Source: Saccoglossus kowalevskii (taxonomy: Eukaryota > Hemichordata > Enteropneusta > Harrimaniidae). From it: a stretch of DNA of 11,301 nt. Below are positions 1 to 7,050 of this stretch, in pieces (the first letter of the stretch is position 1; each line of letters begins with the position of its first letter). The position numbers and the translations under genes were made by a program. The stretch lies in contig NW_003138914.1 of assembly GCF_000003605.2 (NCBI RefSeq), forward strand, positions 1 to 11,301. Direction: 5' to 3'. The notes under the pieces were generated by a model, which did no database searches, was not told where the DNA came from, and saw only the letters and a program-made list of their open reading frames with translations.

Positions 1-1393
1 CTATTTCTTCTGAGTAACACTTTGGTTTCTTGGGACATGAAATTCTATATTTGCACTACGTGGAGTAATTCCATGGAATGTGTTCATCCCATCAATGGTC
101 CTTATGTTGTGGTCAACATTATCTGCGACATATTGTCCAAACTCTCCGGAAACAAAACCAGGAATACTTACACCCTTAACAAGTGCTGCACTGCGTTCAT
201 AATTTTTAACTTCTGCATATGAAGAACAAAACCCGTGCTGATGCAAAGAGTCAATCAAGAATCTAGAGCCAAAATGATGGTGCATTTGCACTGCAAGTCC
301 TATCTGCAATGGAGAAATTATAGCTCTAGGTCTTGCAGCCTGCATAATTGCATGTCCAATAGACGCAATTTTTAAGTTCTTGTCCTTACCACTAAATATG
401 GTATCTAACAGCAACTTGAGAGATGTAGGTAAAACATGTTAGACCTGTTTCAATGGATGACATTTCATTGCTACCTGGATACACATCATTTCTGGTGACA
501 TGACACAGGCTTTTATGTCATTTCTCACAATCTTTGCAGCAGCAGTAACAAGTCTCAATTTTTCTATCTCTGGATCTTCTTTTTTCAGGGGTGTAGTAAA
601 AATCGTGAAGAATGTGTTAGGCTGTTTGTCGTAATGTCACGATATCCGCTCGGCCATCTTCACCAAAGCATTCTTGTATTTTCTTCTTCATGTAGAATGC
701 GCTATATGGATCGTAATCTGATTCCTGAAGAAACTCTTCCATCTTGTTTGTTAGATCTTGTATAGTGAGTTGTGAGTTGTTGTTAAAATAGCGGACAACT
801 TCGTCAAAGGCATGTGACCTTTCAACATCTTCTGGTCTACCAAATTTAATCTTCTTAGATGGCTCACTATCCGAACAGACAACATAGCAGCGTGGAATTC
901 CTTTCCTTGTTCTAAAATTAACATTGCATTGATTATGATACAGGGCATCAGCAGCATGAAGATCAATTATACTAAGAAGTCTTGCATGTACTTGCCTTGC
1001 CCATTCATCATTTCTCTCTCTGCATATCTTCTCTACAGAATCACGGAAAGCAACTGTTCTAACCTGAATAAGCTCATACTTTTGTTTTCCTCCCTACATA
1101 TCTATCTGAGTGGCCACAGAAAAAGCATTCACTTCTAAAGCTGAATTGTTTATCCTGCGATCGTAAAGTGGGTTGTTGAATTTCGTTATCAATGGTGCAA
1201 GACCTCCTTTTTGGGCAGCTACTATATTGTATGGCCGTGTATAGTTCTTACGACATGATTTGCCTGCCTCTACAAAAATGTCATCGCCACGTTCTGAACT
1301 TGCTCGATTAATGCCATCTGCTCCCTTTACACCTAATGTCACAATGTCACTTTCTCCTGAAACTGGCTTGCTACAAATTGCACAGCTATCCAT
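1..1393 (-). pseudogene. Degraded copy of an unnamed, repetitive zinc-binding protein family (C-terminus cut off or lost)
   Basis: Read on the minus strand, the remnant starts at ATG 1393 with MDSCAICSKPV, a CxxC pair, then KGADGINRASSERGDDI. A second cysteine pair, CFFCG, appears near 1125 in another frame. Next come ERNDEWARQVHARLLSIID, HAADALYHNQCNVNFRTRK and KFGRPEDVERSHAF, which run in one frame from about 1070 to 617. The last open stretch (414-1) carries IASIGHAIMQAARPRAI, HHHFGSRFLIDSLHQHGF and VADNVDHNIRTIDG. From memory these blocks recur in many unnamed predicted proteins of molluscs and cnidarians; I do not know a family name or function. It is broken: frame changes near 1133-1140, 1070-1080, 578-586 (a T run), about 495 and 430-436, TAG at 1094-1096 and TAA at 617-619. 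The final frame ends in TAG at 1-3, soon after FHG, where relatives continue. This copy cannot make the protein. Confidence 0.72.
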
Positions 1394-1414
1394 TATTGTC
1401 CTTAAATCAGTAAT

Positions 1415-1434
1415 TGCAATCCTGAAATATTGGA
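1415..1434 (-). other. Possible 3' splice acceptor upstream of the zinc-binding ORF
   Basis: On the minus strand the stretch ttttccaatatttcag ends about 28 bases before the ATG at 1393 and looks like a pyrimidine-rich acceptor. Joined to the GTATGT donor near 1998 it would give an early stop (TAA) within a few codons, so a simple two-exon fusion is out of frame. Weak, motif-only evidence. Confidence 0.25.
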
Positions 1435-1837
1435 AAAGTAATATTGAATTAAAATTTCTGCTAATATTTCACCTACCAGTATAATTTGTTTGAAGGTATA
1501 TTTAAGGATAAGAATTTTTCAACAATTAAACACAATTTCATTTGTAATGAGGGGTGCCAAAACTAAAAGCATTCAATTAAACTAAAAACAAAATACCTTA
1601 GCATGTGATAATAAATCCTGACTAAATAATATACCTACTTTTAACTAAATAAACTGCAGGTCTTAGTCAATAAATATTAGATTCTATCTACTGTTCGTTG
1701 AATAAACTCTGGTCTTTGAAAGCAGTTTTTACTTCTTAATACTGCCTATATTTAATATCAAAAGAGAAGCAAGTCATTAGAAAGTTTTTAAAATGCATAT
1801 ATTAATAGGCCAAAAATTTCTTTTGACTGGCCATGAG
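1435..1837. other. AT-rich non-coding stretch
   Basis: No ORF of note, no tRNA-like fold and no clear repeat unit were seen. It lies between the broken zinc-binding ORF and the foldback repeat. It may be intron or decayed repeat sequence. Confidence 0.4.
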
Positions 1838-1946
1838 GTCGATACTATATGTCTATTTTTCTCCGAGAGGCAGACACCCACAGCAGCCTAATAGGCCGTT
1901 TTGTGGGTGACTGTCTGTCCCGAGGGAATAGACATATGATATTGCC
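1838..1946. repeat. Long imperfect inverted repeat (foldback/MITE-like)
   Basis: The left arm (1838-1882) contains ATATGTCTATT, CTCCGAGAGGCAG and CACCCAC. The right arm (1903-1946) carries GTGGGTG, CTGTC, CCGAGGG and AATAGACATAT, its reverse complement with scattered substitutions and one or two single-base indels. The loop holds a smaller palindrome, GCCTAATAGGC (1886-1896). Weaker pairing continues outward to about 1824 and 1961 (TGGCCAT against ATGGTCA). No terminal target duplication was found. A non-autonomous foldback or hairpin MITE is the likeliest class. Confidence 0.65.
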
Positions 1947-1998
1947 GAATAATGGTCACTCAGTAAGTGTTGTTATAACATACCGCCGTTTGCTTTGC

Positions 1999-2024
1999 TC
2001 ACATGGCTTGTATTCGCCGCCATT
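1999..2024 (-). CDS. Candidate tiny first coding exon behind the YY1-like start
   Basis: Starting at the minus-strand ATG at 2024 the reading is MAANTSHVSKANG, and then a good splice donor (CGGCG|GTATGT) follows at about 1985; unspliced, the frame stops within three codons. The listed span marks only the start of the exon, which runs to about 1985. I do not recognise the peptide. The foldback repeat at 1838-1946 would lie in the first intron. Support comes only from the promoter motifs and the donor. Confidence 0.25.
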
Positions 2025-2062
2025 ATGAATTACCGCGTGCACGCATGCGCAACATCACGTCA
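2015..2062 (-). promoter_or_regulatory. TATA-less promoter-like cluster (CRE-like, NRF-1-like, YY1-like)
   Basis: In minus-strand order the block has TGACGTGA (2062-2055, CRE-like), GCGCATGCGT (about 2050-2041, NRF-1-like) and ATAATGGCGGCG (2026-2015, YY1-like). The YY1 motif overlaps an ATG in the orientation usual for YY1 motifs at metazoan transcription starts. The order and spacing of CRE, NRF-1 and YY1 within 50 bp are typical of broadly expressed TATA-less promoters. Transcription would run leftwards. Confidence 0.45.
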
Positions 2063-2720
2063 TATGTGAGAGGTATTCAGCAGAATTGGAAATGTCCCTT
2101 GGAGTGAAGTCATTATCAAGCAATAGTTCATCTAGTCGGGAGATAGCGCTATATTATCAAATAGCATTTGCCAGCGTATGAGCCAATCACTGCACATAAT
2201 CTGAACATTGTATGTAATAATCTACTTTAGTGACCACAGTTCATAATGAGTTAAAACTTGTTTATCATAATAATATGCAAAGAAACCAGTGGGTACTGTT
2301 TTTTTATTCACATGCCCAGAATACTGTAATAATTAAATCCAATTACATCACCTTCGTAGCAATTCCGTGACTGGCATAAGAAAAGTTAGTTGAAATTGCA
2401 AATGTCACAGCTAATGTCTATTTAAACAACATTTAACTTAATTTTAATGTGAAGCAATAAAAATCATGTTTAGATACGCAGCTTTGACAGTATAATGTGC
2501 TTATTCTATGAAGTATCTATCAACTACTTTGATTTATAAGATTTAATCTCAAAAACTATTTTTTACCAAAAAATGCTTTTTTTCAAGGAAATTAGAGGTC
2601 AAATTTAGACATGGTCCACTCTTGGGATTTTATGGGACTTTCAGTATGTTATACAGCATGAAAAATGCTATACAACGCACTTGGTCTCATTTTTATTGCA
2701 ATTTGTTGTAGGTCATGTCA
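2063..2720. other. AT-rich non-coding stretch
   Basis: No coding pattern was seen. The frame of the retroelement remnant at 2737-3660 cannot be followed into this stretch. Several poly-T/poly-A runs (2299-2306, 2560-2584) are present but no tandem repeat. Confidence 0.4.
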
Positions 2721-2736
2721 CATATTGACTGGACTA

Positions 2737-3660
2737 ATAATCTTTCAGGGCACCTCCTCTCAGTTGACTGCAGTCATGGATGAGACATACCGCATCTGAT
2801 CCTGGCTTAGGAATTGCCAAGGGCACTCTCAATAGTCGGTTTATGCGGGGTAGTGACATAGTTACGGCTATCTCAGAGAGAATTTGAGCTTCAGCCTGAG
2901 ACCGAGCATGCATTTTGGCCGACTTGTAATTTTGAACATGAACATCCTTGTAATGGGCAACCGGGGTCAGTGATTTGAAAATCTTGATTATTTCCTGTAA
3001 TCAAAAAAGAAGCATCCGGATCGCCTGTGAGCTCCTCTTGCCAAATGTGAGGTTTAAGGGAGAAGCTTACTTTGGGTGGCGAGGTGTTGAAACTGGTGGG
3101 TAGCTCAGCAATTAGTTTTTTTGGAACAGTAGTAGTGGGCACAGTAACAGCATGCTCAGTTTTTGGATGGGATTTTCTACAAGAAGTCTCTAAATAAAGA
3201 TTTGGAATGAGTGCATTTGCCCCTGTTGAACCCTGTTGAACAAATTGGCCTACTAGACTGCGTGTCCAGTGGGGCAGGTGTTCTAGTGTCTGTTCGGGGA
3301 ACTCTGGGATTCGTTGAAACAAAGGGTCTAGCAGTCGTTGGGAGTCGTGTCTGATGTGCATCCTGTTGCATAATCGACATCTGGTGTACTTGGCCTTCAA
3401 GGTTTTAACCACCTCTTCTAATCTTTGTTGTTGGCCAAGTGGTGAGGATGTTTGTTTACGGGCTGTAACTAGGTGGTGCATAGTGTCGGACGACAGCTCA
3501 TTCTCTGTAGCCCACTGTTGGATTTCGATTAGAGAGTTGTCGTTTTCTGCATTAAGTGAGAGGGACTGGCGACTCGGAGTAACAAAGTTCTGGCTCAGAA
3601 AAGATCTTCTGATGACATTCTAGATGATATGATATTCAGGCATAGAGCTGATTGAACGAA
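2737..3660 (-). pseudogene. Retroelement remnant: gag with zinc finger, then start of a DIRS-like reverse transcriptase region
   Basis: Minus-strand blocks in order: SLNAENDNSLIEIQQWATE; a coiled-coil-like LEGQVHQMSIMQQDAHQ (from about 3408); ICSTGFNRGKCTHS followed by SCRKSHPKTEH, a decayed CCCH/CCHC knuckle (about 3240-3150); PHIWQEELTGDPDASFLITG and DFQITDP (about 3050-2965); VHVQNYKSAK (about 2945-2905); and IPKPGSD with LIHDCSQLRGGALKDY (about 2810-2737). The run from W..EL..DPD..F through NYKSA to IPKP..IHDCS matches what I know of DIRS-like retroelement pol starts lying directly behind gag. Frame changes occur near 3405, 3200 and 2963, with TAG stops at 3620-3622 and 2734-2736. The catalytic RT motifs, RNase H and recombinase are absent, so it is a truncated, dead copy. 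DIRS assignment is inference; a retroelement origin is firmer. Confidence 0.68.
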
Positions 3661-3835
3661 CAACATAAATGTCATTGAGTCCACCCCGTAACAGTGACAG
3701 CAAAAACTAAGAAATATTCTGGAAAGTTGCGAACAGAAATGTTGGCACTGCATAAAATATTCAGCTGCTTGATGCATGCCTTGTAGCTGTGCAATGAAAG
3801 GGATTACCAATGTATTGGCAAACGTAAGCTATGTT
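3661..3835. other. Non-coding or decayed retroelement 5' flank
   Basis: The minus-strand frame leading into the gag-like remnant meets stops here, and no recognisable domain is visible upstream of about 3650. This could be the 5' leader of the retroelement. Confidence 0.3.
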
Positions 3836-3854
3836 TACATATTCAAAGTGGCCA

Positions 3855-3870
3855 GCGCTGATTGGTTACA
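3855..3870 (+). promoter_or_regulatory. Inverted CCAAT box (GCTGATTGGTTA)
   Basis: ATTGG at 3861-3865 is the reverse of CCAAT. If the 3945-5043 transposon is subtracted, this box would lie roughly 98 bases upstream of the ATG at 5067, a normal distance for a core promoter of the ZAD-like gene. Confidence 0.4.
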
Positions 3871-3944
3871 ATGAGGCACAACCACTTACTGCCTCTGAGG
3901 AATGTAAATGCTGCAGCTCCACCAGATTTAAACCTGGTTAAATA

Positions 3945-3967
3945 ATGGAGCTAAAAAAAGAAGGAGA
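3945..3967 (+). repeat. Left terminal inverted repeat of the Mutator-like element
   Basis: Twenty-three bases match the reverse complement of 5021-5043 without mismatch. Beyond this the arms differ at the first or second base and then lose similarity. Confidence 0.9.
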
Positions 3968-4149
3968 GTGAACTCCCTTTGATGCTATTGTTACCATGAC
4001 TTCTGCCGACTATTTGGTCAACAGATAACACTTGACGGGTTTATGGGTGGATTACTGGACGTGAATATATAATTAGTCATGATCGGACGTTCTCGGATGA
4101 GTTCGGTCGTTATTACAAAGCAGGGTGAGGGACGAAAAAAAATTTATAA

Positions 4150-4164
4150 CGACTCAAGTAGGAA
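4150..4164 (+). repeat. Short direct repeat inside the transposon (copy 1)
   Basis: GACTCAAGTAGGA occurs here and again near 4992-5004, each followed closely by an A-rich stretch ending AAAAC. It may mark an internal duplication or subterminal binding motif. Confidence 0.4.
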
Positions 4165-4818
4165 GAAAACATGGCCAGAATTACACAGTAACTTCTAAAT
4201 TGGTGATGTGTAATACACAAGTAATTGTGATGGAATCAATGTAGTGGGGAACAAAGTATCGTTAACTTCCAACCCGCCACAATATAACTATCCCCTATCT
4301 CTTAATATGAGCTATCAACACAAATCAAAGCAACGCAACGCATGTCAAATTCAATCGGCGATTGCCGGTTTGGCCGTGATATGCCGCTATTGGCACCTAC
4401 CCTAGCATGACGTAGAAGAGGTCAGCTTACTATTTAAATTTCGGCGTCCGCGGAAAAGGGTTTTACGAAAAAAATTGAATTTACCTGAGCTCAAATTTAA
4501 CGCGTCGTTTATCCAAGGCACGTGTTGTCTATGGGGGCCCACACAGGAAGTAGGACAGATGAACAGAAATGAAAAACGTGATTGTGAATTTGGCTATGGG
4601 AGCTCGAACTTCAATTCAAGCTTGTTGGAAAGTACATGGAAAACATATATCGGTGGTAATTTTATCGTCTGCGGCCAAGTATTTTATTTTAAAATCAATT
4701 TCTTGTGAGCAATGTTTTCGACATTACGAGAACCACATACATTGTAATAACTTGCTGAACACCCGTCCGATTTCTATGACTCAAACGCAGACCTGTAGAA
4801 CTGACGACACTCTTCCGT

Positions 4819-4857
4819 AATTACCGCTACGCGCATGTTCATCGACCTTTGACGTCA
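4819..4857 (-). promoter_or_regulatory. Promoter-like module inside the transposon (CRE plus NRF-1-like)
   Basis: On the minus strand a perfect CRE palindrome TGACGTCA (4850-4857) is followed by CATGCGCG and then GCGGTAATT. The same order, TGACGT then CATGCG then GCGGTAATT, occurs in the promoter-like block at 2028-2062. An ETS-like ACTTCCTG and an E-box CACGTG lie further down the same strand, in the 4520-4555 region. No coding exon on that strand could be defended. Confidence 0.3.
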
Positions 4858-5020
4858 ACTGCGCAGAACAAAAATGATCGTCACACCTCAGGAAGGCGGT
4901 GACGGCTGAATGATCAGTGTGACAGCAGCCAGCAGAAGTCATCGACATGAAAGGCGCGTAAACACAAAAGAATAATCAGCTTAAAACAAAAGACTCAAGT
5001 AGGATTAAAACCAGTCCAGT

Positions 5021-5043
5021 CTCCTTCTTTTTTTAGCTCCATG
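5021..5043 (-). repeat. Right terminal inverted repeat of the Mutator-like element
   Basis: Perfect partner of 3945-3967. It is followed directly by the second copy of the duplicated GGTTAAATA. Confidence 0.9.
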
Positions 5044-5066
5044 GTTAAATATTAACCTCATCAACA

Positions 5067-5228
5067 ATGGCGGTGTGTAGGCTTTGCGATTCATCCAGAG
5101 TCAAGAACAGAAGGTCTATATTCGTTGACACGTTTCCAAAATTTCTTATTCCAAAAATTGTTTGTAGGCAAGTGAATGAGGACGATGGAATGTCTAAATA
5201 TTGTTCAAACTGTGTTTTAGTAAACTGA
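5067..5228 (+). CDS. ZAD-like zinc-binding domain, partial or first exon
   Basis: From the ATG at 5067, which sits in a YY1-like ACAATGGCGG context, 53 codons are open. The protein starts MAVCRLCDSSRVKNRRSIF and later reads VNEDDGMSKYCSNCV. The CRLC ... IF ... DDG ... CxxC layout matches the zinc-coordinating frame of the ZAD (zinc-finger-associated) domain, a protein-interaction module at the N-terminus of C2H2 transcription factors. A usable donor GTAAAC at 5220 could end the exon after residue 51, before the TGA at 5226. No C2H2 fingers are seen downstream within the window. Right behind it the frame-shifted sequence reads KLIKLSKLI, which could be the ZAD helix after a frameshift but is also produced by a 9-bp tandem repeat. 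The alternatives are a pseudogene fragment or chance. Confidence 0.45.
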   Translation: MAVCRLCDSSRVKNRRSIFVDTFPKFLIPKIVCRQVNEDDGMSKYCSNCVLVN

Positions 5229-5375
5229 TAAAACTGTCGAAACTGATAACATAACTTGCCCGATTTGGTCTTCGTTGCAACATAGTCGAGGGACTGTGTT
5301 TGCAACAAACACGTCATGATAACCAGTAAGCTCCTTCAGAGAAAAAGCTAGCAACAGTATATTTAATTCCGCCAT
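5217..5375 (-). CDS. Small minus-strand ORF with promoter motifs, facing the ZAD-like ORF
   Basis: The ATG at 5375 lies in AAAATGGCGGAA, a YY1-like start. The 52-codon reading begins MAELNILLLAFSLKELTGYH and ends LSVY before a stop at 5217-5219. Upstream on the same strand are an inverted-to-plus CCAAT (5419-5423) and an octamer ATTTGCAT (5434-5427), 3-4 bases apart. I do not recognise the peptide. It overlaps the last codons of the plus-strand ZAD-like ORF, so at most one of the two is probably translated. Evidence is the promoter syntax only. Confidence 0.25.
   Translation of the reverse strand: MAELNILLLAFSLKELTGYHDVFVANTVPRLCCNEDQIGQVMLSVSTVLSVY
5222..5248 (+). repeat. Three-copy 9-bp tandem repeat
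   Basis: AAACTGATA, AAACTGTCG and AAACTGATA follow one another without gap directly after the end of the ZAD-like ORF. Confidence 0.6.
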
Positions 5376-5417
5376 TTTAATTTTACCAAATAATGTGCAG
5401 TTTCTTTCATGAGTTCT

Positions 5418-5434
5418 GATTGGGTGATGCAAAT
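5418..5434 (-). promoter_or_regulatory. Octamer plus CCAAT pair
   Basis: On the minus strand ATTTGCAT is followed within a few bases by CCCAATCA. An octamer next to CCAAT is a classical arrangement in metazoan promoters (for example histone and snRNA genes), here about 50 bases upstream of the minus-strand ATG at 5375. Confidence 0.4.
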
Positions 5435-5449
5435 GAGCCGAAGTGAATC

Positions 5450-6005
5450 TTATAATTGTTTGAGGGCGTGCGACATACAGTAAATCGTGGTGAAATCTGA
5501 TAAGGGTTAATGTTGAGGCTTCAGCCGAATAAATGGTCCTTGGCTGGCGGACGAAGATGTACTAAATACGACCAAGAACACACGTAAGGCAGATAACAAA
5601 AGGAAGTTAAAAATTAGTTTTCACAAAAGTGATCAATTGAAACACAATTGTGTTATTCCTATAAATAGCTGGGTTTATTATTGTTTTATTTTTTTAATAC
5701 TACATGTACCTTTATAAAGTAGGATTAAGTCTATAAAAACATTTTATTTTATTTCATTCTCCTATTGTATCACTTTATTGTAATTTAACTGTAAAAAATA
5801 CGATATCAATACAATTTATCATTATTATTATATATTTATTGCATAGCGCTGATTGCGTCTTGGTTTTGTAGAGCACCCTGTAAACATTTTTAACAAATGT
5901 AATGAATAAAAGACTGATTTGTAATAATTTACTAACCCTAGTGCAGTTCGGTTTTTGATAGCTCGAAGGAACAACCAATTGATAAGTCAGAATACACATG
6001 AATAA
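5450..6005. other. AT-rich non-coding stretch
   Basis: No coding pattern was found. It includes short ATT runs near 5820-5835 and T-rich tracts at 5675-5750. The minus-strand ORF at 5775-5999 has low-complexity composition and no domain. Confidence 0.4.
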
Positions 6006-6160
6006 GACAATCCAATACGCTTGTATAGTTGCTTCATTGACTTTAGAAAAGCATTTGCCCTTATTTGGCTATATACACTATTTCTAAAATTACACAATTT
6101 ATGTATAAATGATAATTTCTATGAATTATATTATTATACTGTATCCACAGCAGATTATAT
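6006..6160 (+). pseudogene. LINE reverse transcriptase fragment (motif A region)
   Basis: The plus-strand frame after TAA at 6003 reads DNPIRLYSCFIDFRKAF, then LFLKLHNLCINDNFYELY. This matches RT motif A and the following helix of non-LTR retrotransposons, where CFIDFRKAFD..W and a LLxKL..LGI.GNFY block are typical. The catalytic Asp of FIDF is kept, but the Asp expected after KAF is replaced by Ala. Similarity fades by about 6160. The finger and palm motifs B to E are missing, so it is a 5'- and 3'-truncated dead fragment. It may belong to the same kind of LINE as the C-terminal piece at 8270-8810. Confidence 0.65.
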
Positions 6161-6219
6161 GACAGAACCCCAAACCCTGCCCGTGGCTTTCATTGCGTAT
6201 GGAAGTTATTTTCACGAGT

Positions 6220-6289
6220 GATGCGGTGTATCCTGCGGCCGTACTTTCACGAGCGAAGCGAGTGAAAGTACAGCAGAATACACCGCATC
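6220..6289. repeat. Strong hairpin-forming inverted repeat
   Basis: The left arm starts GATGCGGTGTAT and ends GTACTTTCAC (6241-6250). The right arm is GTGAAAGTAC (6262-6271) through ATACACCGCATC (6278-6289). The arms pair apart from a few unpaired bases (CGG in the left arm, a C/A mismatch). The loop is the GAGCGAAGCGA segment. A compact foldback element is likely; a clear target duplication was not found. Confidence 0.75.
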
Positions 6290-6600
6290 TCTTTTGGCGT
6301 TGGTAATATTTATTTGGAACTGAGTAACGCCGTAACGTCGCCAGCAGAAACCTGGTATTTCGATGTTGATGGTTGCGGCTCCATAGTATAGTATCACTGA
6401 TTTCACTGCTGGTGGATCCGGGAGCCCTTCAAAGTTTATAAAACTCAGTTTCCAGGTGGTCAACATACATTAAGTTCTCCTAATCGTAGTATTCCATGTG
6501 ATGTACACCTGACATGCCAAAAATGTTGCCTGACGATTTGAACCGGACAAAAATAGCAGACGAAAATGTGTTTACAAAATAAAAATAGTTCGGTAGCCGA
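6290..6600. other. No gene identified
   Basis: The minus-strand ORFs that cross this stretch (ending 6212 and 6460) show no recognisable domain, and one runs through the hairpin. Nothing else was seen. Confidence 0.35.
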
Positions 6601-6732
6601 TGGAAATACCATGTTCATTTGCATATCGACCGTGAAAATACCGAAAACATTATTGCATGGGTGATATGCACTCCTGAAGGGACTACTTTGTTTGATCTCA
6701 GACCTCATTTGCATATGAGGTGTGGAAATACC
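6601..6732. repeat. Small repeat cluster: paired octamers and GAAATACC boxes
   Basis: TGGAAATACC occurs at 6601-6610 and 6723-6732, with a variant GAAAATACCG at about 6634-6643. The octamer-containing CATTTGCATAT occurs at 6616-6626 and 6706-6716, exactly 90 bases apart. The second octamer lies in a palindrome CCTCATTTGCATATGAGG. It could be a regulatory cluster or the remains of a duplicated repeat unit. Confidence 0.4.
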
Positions 6733-7050
6733 GATTTTGATTTCAGGGACGAATCAAAATAAACTGCAGTACATATGTAATAATTATTATTATTATGCTT
6801 GCTTTACATTAATTACTAAACTGTTTCAATTCTATAATTTATATTATTTTGAGCAAGAGTATGGTTCATGTATTGGAACAAATAGATCGCCTGGCCCCTG
6901 TAGTGTTCCCTACGGTGTCACAGGACGCCGTTATCTCGTCGGTGTTGAGATGCCGTCGACCTGCAGTGTCAATCATGAATGGTGTCCATTGTTCACCATA
7001 GGTCGTAGTTCACGCATTCACGTGATATTATTTAAAAGCTATGTTTTGAA
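6733..7050 (+). promoter_or_regulatory. Upstream region of the candidate exon at 7051, with E-box
   Basis: After an (ATT)n-rich patch at 6776-6796 the sequence becomes more balanced. CACGTG at 7019-7024 is a perfect E-box about 27 bases before the ATG, and ATGGTG/CACCAT (6979-6984, 6994-6999) form a small inverted repeat. A long plus-strand ORF here (from 6722) contains the ATT repeat and no domain, and is rejected as coding. Confidence 0.3.

Larger units (their letters stand above)
3936..5052. mobile_element. Non-autonomous DNA transposon, Mutator-like, with 23-bp TIRs and 9-bp target duplication
   Basis: The left terminal repeat at 3945-3967 (ATGGAGCTAAAAAAAGAAGG, then AGA) is perfectly repeated in inverse at 5021-5043. 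Immediately outside, GGTTAAATA occurs at 3936-3944 and again at 5044-5052, a perfect 9-bp target site duplication. A 9-bp duplication fits Mutator-like elements (also possible for Merlin-like); hAT would give 8 bp. No transposase is visible inside; plus-strand ORFs of 77 and 83 codons within 4475-4820 show no recognisable domain. Perfect TIRs and duplication suggest a fairly recent insertion. The internal sequence contains CRE, NRF-1-like and ETS-like motifs. Confidence 0.85.

Noticed and set aside
22-222. Plus-strand 66-codon ORF
   Set aside because: It lies opposite the conserved blocks of the minus-strand zinc-binding remnant and has no domain.
751-966. Minus-strand 71-codon ORF
   Set aside because: The conserved reading (HAADALYHNQC, GRPEDVERSHAF) is in a neighbouring frame of the same strand, so this ORF is a frame shadow.
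3354-3623. Plus-strand 89-codon ORF
   Set aside because: Antisense to the gag-like remnant; no recognisable domain.
3595-3810. Minus-strand 71-codon ORF
   Set aside because: Overlaps the gag remnant start in the wrong frame and shows no gag feature.
5045-5317. Minus-strand 90-codon ORF
   Set aside because: Antisense to the ZAD-like frame; the codon pattern of the plus strand explains it better.
6212-6466. Minus-strand 84-codon ORF
   Set aside because: It runs through the 6220-6289 hairpin and shows no family resemblance.
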